Below, piece by piece: positions 1 to 5,659 of a stretch of 11,183 bases of DNA; position 1 is the stretch's first letter; each line of letters opens with the position of its first letter. Under the pieces are notes generated by a model that saw only the letters and a program-made list of their open reading frames with translations, ran no database searches and was not told where the DNA came from. The position numbers were made by a program, and so were the translations under genes. Where the stretch lies: contig JASLEQ010000168.1 in assembly GCA_030151135.1 (NCBI GenBank), positions 1-11,183 of the forward strand, in the 5' to 3' direction. Source of the stretch: Candidatus Sulfotelmatobacter sp. (lineage in GTDB: Bacteria > Acidobacteriota > Terriglobia > Terriglobales > SbA1).

Positions 1-426
1 GACGTTGGTCACGCTACGGTTGTAATAGAACGCTCCGCCGCGCCACTCTCCGCCCACGAAGCCGACGCCTACGTACCCGAAACCGTAATTGATGCCGCCA
101 TAGAAGCCGACATGCGGACCCCAGTATCCCGGATGCCAAAGGTATAGGCCGCCGCCCCAGCCCCAGTATCCCGGCGTCCACAGCATTCCGACGGGCGCCA
201 GCACCCACGTGCCGGGCACCCAGTAATAGCCGCCGTCGTCATTCCACGCCCAGTAACCAGGCGTCCAGATATATCCCGGCCCAGGACAAATTGGTTGCGC
301 GTAGACCGGCAGCATCGGCGGCCCAATACGAACCGAGATCCCGACTGCCACCTGCCCGAATGATGCAACCGAAAACGCCGATATCAATAACCCCAAAACC
401 ATCCAGCGGATCAGAGATCTTTTCAT
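1..426 (-). CDS. Secreted WxPGYW-repeat protein, 3'-truncated by window edge
   Basis: Reading the minus strand from the ATG at 426 gives 142 codons open to the window edge, so the N-terminus is complete and the C-terminus is missing. Residues 1-24 form a signal peptide (Lys/Arg start, hydrophobic core, ending ASFGQ). The mature part carries four tryptophan/glycine motifs: WTPGYW (54-59), WVPGTW (69-74), WTPGYW (83-88) and WHPGYW (97-102). A Gly/Tyr/Phe-rich tail follows (108-136). This matches the YXWGXW / WXXGXW repeat family of small exported proteins common in Acidobacteria and Proteobacteria. The biochemical role is unknown; an envelope or surface location is inferred from the signal peptide. 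A GAAGG sequence lies about 9 bases upstream of the start. The next gene upstream ends at 668, leaving a 241-base spacer in which I see no gene or terminator. Confidence 0.85.
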   Translation of the reverse strand, partial: MKRSLIRWMVLGLLISAFSVASFGQVAVGISVRIGPPMLPVYAQPICPGPGYIWTPGYWAWNDDGGYYWVPGTWVLAPVGMLWTPGYWGWGGGLYLWHPGYWGPHVGFYGGINYGFGYVGVGFVGGEWRGGAFYYNRSVTNV

Positions 427-667
427 ATTTTTCGACCTTCTTGTCGCTTCCCTAAGCCGAACGGTATGAACGTATTGCTCAACCATTTTGGACTAAGAAG
501 CTGCGCTCGGCACGATTGCGTTCCTTCCCTGTAAACACGGCAATCCCAACTATGTTGCGACCCCGGCTGAAAGCATTTGAAATGAAAGGGATGCAGAAAG
601 GGAAAACTACAACAGACGAGGAGGAAATCCTACCAGGAAACTTTGACCGGACAACCAAGCGCTCCCA

Positions 668-1102
668 TCAATTCACTTTCTTCGCCTTGGCGATCCTCTG
701 ATCGATCGGCTTTCGTCCGGCGAACCCTTCGCTGGTTCCATGCCAGTGCGTGATGCTCTTCTCGCCTAATTTCCAGCACAACAGAATGATTTGCCCCTCC
801 ACTTCGCAGGGAAAATCGAGCAGTCCGATATCGAGGTCCTTCACCTGCACCCCGATGGAGTCGATCTCAGCCACAGCATCTTTGGCGCGCTGCTCTGCTT
901 TGGCGCGCTCTGCCTTGCGACGGGCGAGCGGAACAACGTCAAGGAACATTCCGCCCCTAAGAAATACTCGATGCTGCAGCGCCTGTTGCTCCGCATCCAC
1001 ATCCTCAATAGTTTTCTTAGCATTGATGGCGGATCGCAGAAGCGACTCGAGGACCGGGAGAAGCGACAGCGCTTCATCAAGCGTGAAAGTTCGGTCAGAC
1101 AT
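668..1102 (-). CDS. DUF2203 family protein
   Basis: This is a 144-residue cytoplasmic protein with no signal peptide or membrane segment. The N-terminal half (about 5-80) is predicted to be helical and charged (TFTLDEALSLLPVLESLL, then a Lys/Glu/Arg-rich stretch) and could form a coiled coil. The C-terminal half holds the family's conserved block: GVQVKDLDIGLLDFP (84-98), LCWKLGE (108-114) and HWHGTSEGFAGRKPI (119-133). These motifs and the length fit DUF2203, a family of unknown function found in Acidobacteria, Firmicutes and Cyanobacteria. The start is ATG at 1102; no good Shine-Dalgarno sequence precedes it (GTTATCCCA), so expression may rely on a short or leaderless mRNA. The histidine and tryptophan in the conserved block could bind a ligand or metal, but that is speculation. 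The 88-base gap to the gene upstream makes a shared transcript possible. Confidence 0.85.
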   Translation of the reverse strand: MSDRTFTLDEALSLLPVLESLLRSAINAKKTIEDVDAEQQALQHRVFLRGGMFLDVVPLARRKAERAKAEQRAKDAVAEIDSIGVQVKDLDIGLLDFPCEVEGQIILLCWKLGEKSITHWHGTSEGFAGRKPIDQRIAKAKKVN

Positions 1103-1189
1103 TGGGATAACTCTATTTTACCGCAGCCAAACGCTGACTGCTTTGCGTCGCGGTCGAACTATCACACCAACTCGAGGCGCGAGCGTCAT

Positions 1190-1684
1190 CTAGGACGACG
1201 CTCTGGTGACGAGAGCCTGCAGCTCAAACACCAGCCGGTTTATAGCCTGATCGAAATTCCTGTCGCTGTTCGCCTGCCCTGCGCCAAATTCGATGCGCAC
1301 CTTGAAGCCCCATAAGATCACGTTGGTTCTTGGATCGCGGATGGTCAGTCGAAACAGCGGATCGCTGGCAGCCGCATCCACTCCGACCTCGAGCACCAGG
1401 TCGGCTTCGCCGGGCGAGTCCACAATCTGATAGTGCCCCGCATTTTTCATCGCATAATAAAATTCGTTGTAACAGCGGTCCGGCCCCCCAGTAAATGTGG
1501 CCTGTCCTGGAACTATTTCGTCTGCTCCAGCGTTCGCGATGAACACTTTCTTGGCATTCAGAATCTGCGACGGGACCGGTTCCTTTGGAACCGTTTTCTT
1601 CTCGGCGGCCCTTAGAAACTGCGCCTGAACGAATAGCATCCAGACAACCGCAAAAATCATAAAAGCCTTGGAAATCTTTTTCAT
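1190..1684 (-). CDS. Small secreted protein of unknown function
   Basis: This protein has 164 residues. Residues 1 to about 26 are a signal peptide (MKKISK, hydrophobic core, cleavage plausible after LRAAE or nearby). The mature protein has a recognisable core: KKVFIANAGAD (45-55), a GGPDRCYNEFYYAMK stretch, ADLVLEVGVD, then LTIRDPRTNVILWGF and FDQAINRLVFELQAL near the C-terminus. The alternating beta/helix pattern suggests a small alpha/beta domain, with the 'DP.TN..LW' strand as a landmark. I recognise this only as a type of conserved hypothetical protein seen in acidobacterial genomes and cannot name a function. The start is well supported: GGAGG sits 4 bases before ATG (1689-1693). It has one cysteine in the mature part, so no disulfide. 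Two similar 16-17-base repeats lie 70-105 bases upstream and may be an operator. Confidence 0.75.
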   Translation of the reverse strand: MKKISKAFMIFAVVWMLFVQAQFLRAAEKKTVPKEPVPSQILNAKKVFIANAGADEIVPGQATFTGGPDRCYNEFYYAMKNAGHYQIVDSPGEADLVLEVGVDAAASDPLFRLTIRDPRTNVILWGFKVRIEFGAGQANSDRNFDQAINRLVFELQALVTRASS

Positions 1685-1752
1685 GCGTCCTCCAGTTCAC
1701 AGTACCCCCGGAAACAATGTCTGCTTGATAGACGTCCACGATTGACAGCCAC

Positions 1753-1789
1753 TGTAGATTCTTCGTCAACCGTTGTAAATCTTAGTCAA
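1753..1789. repeat. Tandem imperfect direct repeat, 21-base period
   Basis: On the plus strand TGTAGATTCTTCGTCAA (1753-1769) is followed by TGTAAATCTTAGTCAA (1774-1789). The copies differ by one indel and a few substitutions, and their starts are 21 bases apart, about two turns of B-DNA. They lie between the 1190-1684 gene and the fasciclin terminator, where the promoter of the 1190-1684 gene should be. On the minus strand each copy begins TTGAC, so each could also supply a -35-like element, but I find no good -10 at 16-18 bases. A paired binding site for a dimeric regulator is possible; it could also be chance. Confidence 0.4.
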
Positions 1790-1828
1790 GGTCAGGATGC
1801 TGACTCGGTTCGCGATGTGCTTCCACGC

Positions 1829-1860
1829 AAAAAACGGCTGGGACAAGTTAGTCCCAGCCG
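1829..1860 (-). terminator. Intrinsic terminator downstream of the fasciclin gene
   Basis: A perfect 10-bp inverted repeat, CGGCTGGGAC (1835-1844) and GTCCCAGCCG (1851-1860), encloses a 6-base loop. Read on the minus strand the hairpin is followed directly by six T residues (A-run 1829-1834 on plus). One further A-T pair extends the stem. It begins 32 bases after the stop codon of the gene at 1892-2377 and fits a Rho-independent terminator for that gene. It also insulates the 1190-1684 gene from read-through. Confidence 0.93.
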
Positions 1861-1891
1861 TCGCGAATATAGCAGTCCGAAGATCCGGCCG

Positions 1892-2377
1892 TTATTGCGG
1901 CAACAGTACCGAATCAACGACGTGGATTACGCCGTTCGAACACGCAATGTCGGTCTTCACCACGTTCGCGTTGTCAACCATCACCTTGCCGCCGTCTGCC
2001 ATAATTTTCAGATCCTTGCCGTTGACCGTCTTGGCTTCGTGCATTTTCACTACATCCTTCGCCATCACTTTTCCAGGGACGACGTGATAGGTCAGGATTG
2101 CCACCAGCTTTTCGTGATTCTCGGGCTTGAGCAGGTCCTCAACCGTTCCAGCGGGCAGTTTCGCAAATGCTTCATCTGTCGGTGCGAAAACCGTAAATGG
2201 ACCTTTTCCCTTCAGGGTGTCCACCAGTCCGGCGGCCTGCAGAGCTGTAGCGAGCGTTTTAAAATCTCCGGCAGCAACTGCCGTATCGACAATATCTTTC
2301 TTCCCCATGCTTCCCGCGCTGGCAACCAGCGACATGGAAACGACACACAGAGTGAGGGCAAGTGCAATGCGCTTCAT
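1892..2377 (-). CDS. Secreted single-domain fasciclin (FAS1) protein
   Basis: This is a 161-residue exported protein made of a signal peptide (1-22, [10 protein letters not shown]... ending VASAG) and one FAS1 domain. The FAS1 landmarks are all present: [19 protein letters not shown] (28-46), the H1 box [16 protein letters not shown] (60-75), the central YH pair (97-98) followed by VVPG, and the H2 box [12 protein letters not shown] (149-160), which ends one residue before the C-terminus. The length is that of the minimal bacterial FAS1 proteins related to mycobacterial MPT70/MPB70. FAS1 domains mediate adhesion or surface interactions; the bacterial ligand is not predictable here. The start is secure: AGGAG lies 6 bases before ATG (2384-2388). 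The gene has its own strong terminator and a 175-base upstream spacer, so it is probably monocistronic. Confidence 0.95.
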   Translation of the reverse strand: MKRIALALTLCVVSMSLVASAGSMGKKDIVDTAVAAGDFKTLATALQAAGLVDTLKGKGPFTVFAPTDEAFAKLPAGTVEDLLKPENHEKLVAILTYHVVPGKVMAKDVVKMHEAKTVNGKDLKIMADGGKVMVDNANVVKTDIACSNGVIHVVDSVLLPQ

Positions 2378-2383
2378 GAAATT

Positions 2384-2388
2384 CTCCT
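2384..2388 (-). promoter_or_regulatory. Ribosome binding site of the fasciclin gene
   Basis: AGGAG on the minus strand, 6 bases before the ATG at 2377, is the standard spacing and fixes the start. The rest of the spacer (2389-2552) holds only a short CTCAA-TTC-TTGAG inverted repeat (2511-2523). I could not place a convincing promoter in it. Confidence 0.8.
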
Positions 2389-2552
2389 GAAATGAGTTTT
2401 AGTTGTTTCACCGCGTACAAGGAGAAGACGAGTAAAACTGCTTTTCAGATTGTGAAAAGCCGCAATGACCTGCTTCCTGTTTTCCCAAGGGTTAACAGGT
2501 CTGCACAGCGCTCAATTCTTGAGAAAAACAGGACTTTTCTGATGCGCTGCGA

Positions 2553-3371
2553 CTAGTGGTCGCGGCCGCCGGAGGGGTCTGCCGAATTCGCGCTGTTCAC
2601 GTCGACATAGATTCCTTGCGACGCCGCCGTTCCGGGGGGATAGCAGTTTCCATCGCGGCTGTAGTTCGTGCAGTGGGCGGCGACATCCTTGCGCTGCGGT
2701 GATTGCGCGAATTGCCAGACCTCCGCGAAATCAACGCCGCTCTTCGTAGGAGCAGGTGGCTCCTTGGCGAGCGCACAGCCGGGAGACGGCGGACATCCAT
2801 CGTTGATCGCCCAATAGGTGATCTTTCGCGGCCCGGCGCTCTCCCGGATGTCTACGGCAGTCACGACTTTCTGCTCATCGGGGGACACTTGTCCCGAACA
2901 ATAAATTCCCGCGCGAAATCCTGCAGCCGTGATCCCGTCGACCCATGCATAGATATAAGCCTTCTGCTCCGGCAGCATGCGTCCGCCCTGCTCCTGATCG
3001 AGAAAGATAATCGTATTTCGCGGAAATCCTTCCCGAAGCGCAGAGTCCGCCGCTCTGCGAGCATCCGCAGATCCAAGCCGCTTGGCGTTGGTCTCAGACT
3101 TCAGCTCAGCGTAGAGGCGTCCGTTGAACAGAACAAGGAAGCCGAAGCCCGCGGATGCAATGGCCGCGCGATGCCCGACCCAGGAATTCGATTTTTCTCC
3201 CGGAGGATTGTTGAGCCAATAGCCTGTGTAGGAGAAAGTTTGCCGCAGGGTCTTCAGGTTTCCTTCACCGGGATAAACATTGCGGTCGAACCCGAGGTAG
3301 GTTTGGCTATACGCTACGCCGCTGAAGGAACCGAGAATTACCGCTAAAGCCAAGCGCGTATAAAGTTTCAT
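2553..3371 (-). CDS. Secreted Rv2525c-like (DUF1906) glycoside-hydrolase-like protein
   Basis: From the ATG at 3371 this is a 272-residue protein. Residues 1-22 are a signal peptide (hydrophobic core LALAVILGSFSGVAYSQ). The mature part fits the Rv2525c-like / DUF1906 TIM-barrel family: the first strand YLGFDRNVYPG (25-35, Asp29), a central IIFLDQEQGG (121-130, with Asp125 and Glu127 as candidate catalytic acids), AGIYCSG (154-160) and EVWQFAQSPQ (217-226), with VDVNSA near the end. The family resembles GH25-type glycoside hydrolases and is thought to act on cell-wall or other glycans; the substrate here is unknown. Four cysteines between 193 and 243 could form disulfides. The frame stays open upstream to 3746, but that part lies inside moaA and lacks signal-peptide logic, so I take 3371. 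The Shine-Dalgarno sequence is weak. The 64-base gap to moaA allows co-transcription. Confidence 0.85.
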   Translation of the reverse strand: MKLYTRLALAVILGSFSGVAYSQTYLGFDRNVYPGEGNLKTLRQTFSYTGYWLNNPPGEKSNSWVGHRAAIASAGFGFLVLFNGRLYAELKSETNAKRLGSADARRAADSALREGFPRNTIIFLDQEQGGRMLPEQKAYIYAWVDGITAAGFRAGIYCSGQVSPDEQKVVTAVDIRESAGPRKITYWAINDGCPPSPGCALAKEPPAPTKSGVDFAEVWQFAQSPQRKDVAAHCTNYSRDGNCYPPGTAASQGIYVDVNSANSADPSGGRDH

Positions 3372-3435
3372 GAAATAAGGTCTCGGCGTACTCAGCGTCC
3401 TCTGCGGTGTGCGTTTTCTTGATGGATGATCTTGT

Positions 3436-4458
3436 TCAGCCACCAATGTGAACCATCGTTCTCGACGCCGGCACGAAATCCGGTTCTCCGATATGGTGGC
3501 GCTCTTCCTTCTTCGCCACGACTCCGCGGATGAACTCAGCCAGCTCTTCATCACTGGCCCCGCGGCGCATCTGCGCGTGAAGATCGTGGTCCCACACCGA
3601 AAACAGGCATGTGCGGATTTTCCCGTCACTGGTGATACGAATGCGGCTGCAGTGTCCGCAGAACGGATGCGACACGGGAGCAATAATCCCGATCTCTCCA
3701 ATACCATCTTCGAAGCGATAACGCCGGGCGGTCTCCGAACGTCCATGCGGGATCTCGACCAGCGGACGGTATTCGGCCATCCGCGCCAGAATTTCTTCCA
3801 GAGGCACCACCGTCGACGGCGACCATGACCGATCTTCCTCCAGCGGCATGAACTCGATAAATCGCACCGTCACGCCCTCTTCGCGCGCGAACATGCCGAA
3901 AGGAATGATCTGATCTTCATTGAAGCCTCGCATCAGAACACAATTGACTTTCAGAGGCCACAATCCTGCCCGGCGCGCCGCACGAATTCCAGCGAGAACA
4001 TGGTCGTAACCGCCAGGCACTCGCGTGATTCTCGTAAAGCGATCTGGGTCGACTGCATCCATCGACACCGTGACGCGGCTCAGGCCGGCATCCTTCAGCG
4101 GCTTCGCCAGATCGGCCAGAAGATGGCCGTTGGTCGTAAGCGCGATGTCGAGGGGATCGGAGTTTGCGGAGCGGCGGACGCCCTCGTCCGCCCGGCCACA
4201 CCGCAGCCGCGCCAACTCCCGCACGAAGTCCACCACGCCGGTGCGCAGGAGCGGTTCGCCTCCGGTAAGGCGGACCTTGGTGATGCCCATCTCGACCAGC
4301 ACCCGCGCCATCCGGAAATAATCCGCGAACGGCAGATCTCCGTATAGCGCACCTTCATTCCCCGTCCGGCAATACACGCACTTGTAGTTGCAGCGGTCGG
4401 TAATCGAAATCCGCAGGTCAGTGATCGCACGCCCGAATTTGTCGCGAAGTACAGGCAT
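3436..4458 (-). CDS. moaA: GTP 3',8-cyclase MoaA (molybdenum cofactor biosynthesis)
   Basis: MoaA is a radical-SAM enzyme that, with MoaC, converts GTP to cyclic pyranopterin monophosphate, the first step of molybdopterin synthesis. The 340 residues show the SAM-binding cluster motif C23-NYK-C27-VY-C30 preceded by LRISITDR, the LTGGEPLL motif (64-71), TTNG (108-111), and the second, GTP-binding 4Fe-4S site C267-GH-C270 with C284. The C-terminal HIGG keeps the double glycine that MoaA needs for activity. ATG at 4458 gives the usual N-terminus, although no Shine-Dalgarno sequence precedes it. Compared with E. coli MoaA, the stretch between GGEP and TTNG is about 14 residues longer (near 87-102), and that extra piece contains a perfect DNA palindrome. 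No other moa/moe genes lie in the window. A long structured leader upstream looks like a Moco riboswitch. Confidence 0.96.
   Translation of the reverse strand: MPVLRDKFGRAITDLRISITDRCNYKCVYCRTGNEGALYGDLPFADYFRMARVLVEMGITKVRLTGGEPLLRTGVVDFVRELARLRCGRADEGVRRSANSDPLDIALTTNGHLLADLAKPLKDAGLSRVTVSMDAVDPDRFTRITRVPGGYDHVLAGIRAARRAGLWPLKVNCVLMRGFNEDQIIPFGMFAREEGVTVRFIEFMPLEEDRSWSPSTVVPLEEILARMAEYRPLVEIPHGRSETARRYRFEDGIGEIGIIAPVSHPFCGHCSRIRITSDGKIRTCLFSVWDHDLHAQMRRGASDEELAEFIRGVVAKKEERHHIGEPDFVPASRTMVHIGG
4173..4192. repeat. Perfect palindrome inside the moaA coding sequence
   Basis: GGCGGACG (4173-4180) and CGTCCGCC (4185-4192) are perfect complements around a CCCT loop. The element is read in frame and encodes part of a MoaA segment (GRADEGVRRSA, about residues 88-98) that has no counterpart in E. 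coli MoaA. It looks like a REP-type palindromic element that has been accommodated as protein. Confidence 0.7.
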
Positions 4459-4480
4459 TTGGCCGTAGGCTTTTGGCTTT

Positions 4481-4522
4481 GGCTCTCAGCTTTCTGTAAA
4501 AAATACCGGGAAGCCAGGAGCC
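4481..4522 (-). repeat. Imperfect inverted repeat and AGCC-rich tract in the moaA leader
   Basis: GGCTCTCAGCTT (4481-4492) can pair with AAGCCAGGAGCC (4511-4522) with one C-A mismatch and two G-U pairs, enclosing an 18-base loop that contains an A/T run. The surrounding 4465-4530 is made of short AGCC/GGCTTT units. It lies between the riboswitch aptamer and the moaA start and could belong to the expression platform, but it also resembles degenerate spacer tracts elsewhere in the window. Confidence 0.4.
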
Positions 4523-4561
4523 AATAGCAATTCGGGAAGGAGACGAACAGGCGGGACAATA

Positions 4562-4704
4562 CCCCGGCAGGCCGTTTCCTTTCCAATGCGCCCTTTCAGA
4601 GCGCGGGAGGCGCTGGCGTTTCCACCAACACCCTTGGGAACCGATGCAGTCTCGCCTGCATCTGCCCCTCGCCGTCGCAACCTCAGGTATGCCTGCAGGC
4701 CGGG
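4562..4704 (-). promoter_or_regulatory. Candidate Moco (molybdenum/tungsten cofactor) riboswitch upstream of moaA
   Basis: The 367 bases between moaA and the next gene encode no protein I can support. The minus-strand RNA has a closing stem pairing 4563-4572 with 4691-4704 (CCCGG/CCGGG and CAGGC/GCCTG with a 4-base bulge). Inside are three hairpins: GATGCAG/CTGCATC (4643-4662) extended by GGGG/TCCC; an 8-bp stem 4609-4616 with 4625-4632; and GCGCTCT-GAA-AGGGCGC (4588-4604). The second hairpin is followed by TCCCG, and the segment CGCCTCCCG...CTGAAAGG...CATTGG resembles the conserved core of the E. coli moaA leader as I remember it (CGCCUCCCG...CUGGAAAGG...CAUGG). The position directly 5' of moaA fits the Moco RNA motif, which senses the cofactor and controls its synthesis genes. 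I could not run a covariance model. It starts 13 bases after the predicted transcription start. Confidence 0.75.
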
Positions 4705-4724
4705 ACAGTCGGAAACATCAACTA

Positions 4725-4730
4725 ATTATA
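4725..4730 (-). promoter_or_regulatory. Promoter -10 (TATAAT) for the moaA leader
   Basis: A consensus TATAAT lies on the minus strand at 4730-4725. Transcription would start near 4718, just before the closing stem of the riboswitch at 4704, which is the expected geometry. The -35 region is poor (GACACT at 17 bases or GAGACA at 19), so the call rests on the perfect -10 and its position. Confidence 0.55.
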
Positions 4731-4794
4731 GTCCCGCACGGATGACCAGTGTCTCGGGTTGGTCTCAACACGGGCCAGAAACTGGGATCAATTC

Positions 4795-4832
4795 AGCTCA
4801 AGGCTGATAGCTATGAGCTGACAGCTTATTTC
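4795..4832. repeat. Degenerate AGCT-type short repeat tract
   Basis: The spacer after the GDSL hydrolase gene consists of AGCT-centred units about 7-9 bases apart (AGCTCA, GCTGATAGCT, ATGAGCTGACAGCT). Similar tracts occur at 4465-4530, 7376-7410, 7477-7493 and 8474-8500. They look like decayed short tandem repeats confined to spacers and gene ends. Confidence 0.5.
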
Positions 4833-5605
4833 AGAGCCTTCTCAATCCCAGCCTCAGCCAGCGGCGCCGCAATCTTGAACCCCGCGGCATTCGGATGTAG
4901 CCCGTCATCCGCCAGATCCTTCTTCATCATGCCCTTGTCATCGACCATGGCAGAGAAGTAATCGACGTAAACGATATTGTTTTTGGCGCAGTAATCCTTG
5001 ATCCATTCATTGAGTGCCAGAATGCGCGACTGCGGCCGCTGTGCGAAGAAGTCTTTCGCTTTTTCTGTGTAGTTATGCACCGGCATGATGGAGCACAGCA
5101 CTACACGAATCCCATGCACGCGCGCCAATTCGGACATCGAAGCCAAATCGCCTTCGATCGTTTCATTCCGCATGGGTCCGGTATTGCCGGCAATGTCATT
5201 CGTTCCCGCAAGAATAATCACGACTTTGGGCTGCAGATTGATCACATCCTGGCGGAAGCGAACCAGCATTTGCGGCGTGGTCTGCCCGCCAATGCCGCGA
5301 TTGATGTAAGGCTTGCCGGGGAAGTAATCTTCGAGTTTCCAGATGTCGGTGATCGAGTCGCCGTAAAAGACGACTCGGTTCTCTCCCGCGGCCGGAGGCC
5401 CAAGTGCTGCATCCGCATCGCGATACCGCGCCAGCTGTCCGAAATCATCGGTGAACATAGCGATGCGCGACGCCCGGTACTGATCGAGGCCTGCGAACCC
5501 CGTGGTCGGGATGGACGGGACCGAGGCAGCTGGCTGTTGCGCAAAAACGACACAAGTGAAAAGGAGAAAGAACAAAATGATCTTCGATGTGTTGCGGAAG
5601 TGCAT
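4826..5605 (-). CDS. Secreted GDSL/SGNH-family hydrolase
   Basis: From the ATG at 5605 this is 259 residues. Residues 1 to about 23 are a signal peptide (IILFFLLFTCVVFAQ). The SGNH blocks are in order: block I VVFYGDSIT (78-86, nucleophile Ser84), block II RGIGGQT (103-109), block III ILAGTNDI (131-138, with Asn136), and block V DDGLHPN (233-239, with Asp234 and His237). This set gives the Ser-Asp-His triad plus the oxyanion Gly and Asn of the GDSL esterase/lipase superfamily. The overall form resembles bacterial platelet-activating-factor acetylhydrolase-like and acylhydrolase members, so likely substrates are esters of sugars, lipids or acetylated polysaccharide; which one is not visible. 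GAGG (5610-5613) lies 4 bases before this ATG, whereas the in-frame TTG eight codons upstream has no such site. The gene lies just after ETF-QO on the same strand but is not obviously related to it. Confidence 0.9.
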   Translation of the reverse strand: MHFRNTSKIILFFLLFTCVVFAQQPAASVPSIPTTGFAGLDQYRASRIAMFTDDFGQLARYRDADAALGPPAAGENRVVFYGDSITDIWKLEDYFPGKPYINRGIGGQTTPQMLVRFRQDVINLQPKVVIILAGTNDIAGNTGPMRNETIEGDLASMSELARVHGIRVVLCSIMPVHNYTEKAKDFFAQRPQSRILALNEWIKDYCAKNNIVYVDYFSAMVDDKGMMKKDLADDGLHPNAAGFKIAAPLAEAGIEKALK

Positions 5606-5659
5606 AAGACCTCGTCGCTTGCGGTTCAATCCGCGTAAATACGCACAAAGAGAAGTTGA

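Noticed and set aside
516..701. Small plus-strand open frame in the 427-667 spacer
   Set aside because: It starts with TTG, has no ribosome binding site, overlaps the 3' end of the DUF2203 gene and shows no recognisable features. I regard the spacer as empty of genes.
1742..2395. Plus-strand open frame of 217 codons over the fasciclin gene
   Set aside because: It reads antisense through a certain FAS1 gene and its terminator, and its protein has no recognisable domain. It is a by-product of GC-rich coding on the other strand.
2549..2563. GCGAC-TAGTG-GTCGC inverted repeat at the end of the Rv2525c-like gene as a terminator
   Set aside because: The stem is only 5 bp, overlaps the stop codon and is not followed by a T-run on the minus strand.
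3372..3746. In-frame N-terminal extension of the Rv2525c-like gene by 125 residues
   Set aside because: It lies mostly inside moaA in another frame, has no family resemblance, and would bury the signal peptide at residues 126-147. The ATG at 3371 starts directly at the signal peptide.
4459..4807. Short open frames on both strands in the moaA leader
   Set aside because: They lack family motifs and coincide with the structured riboswitch region; the base-paired RNA explains this sequence better.
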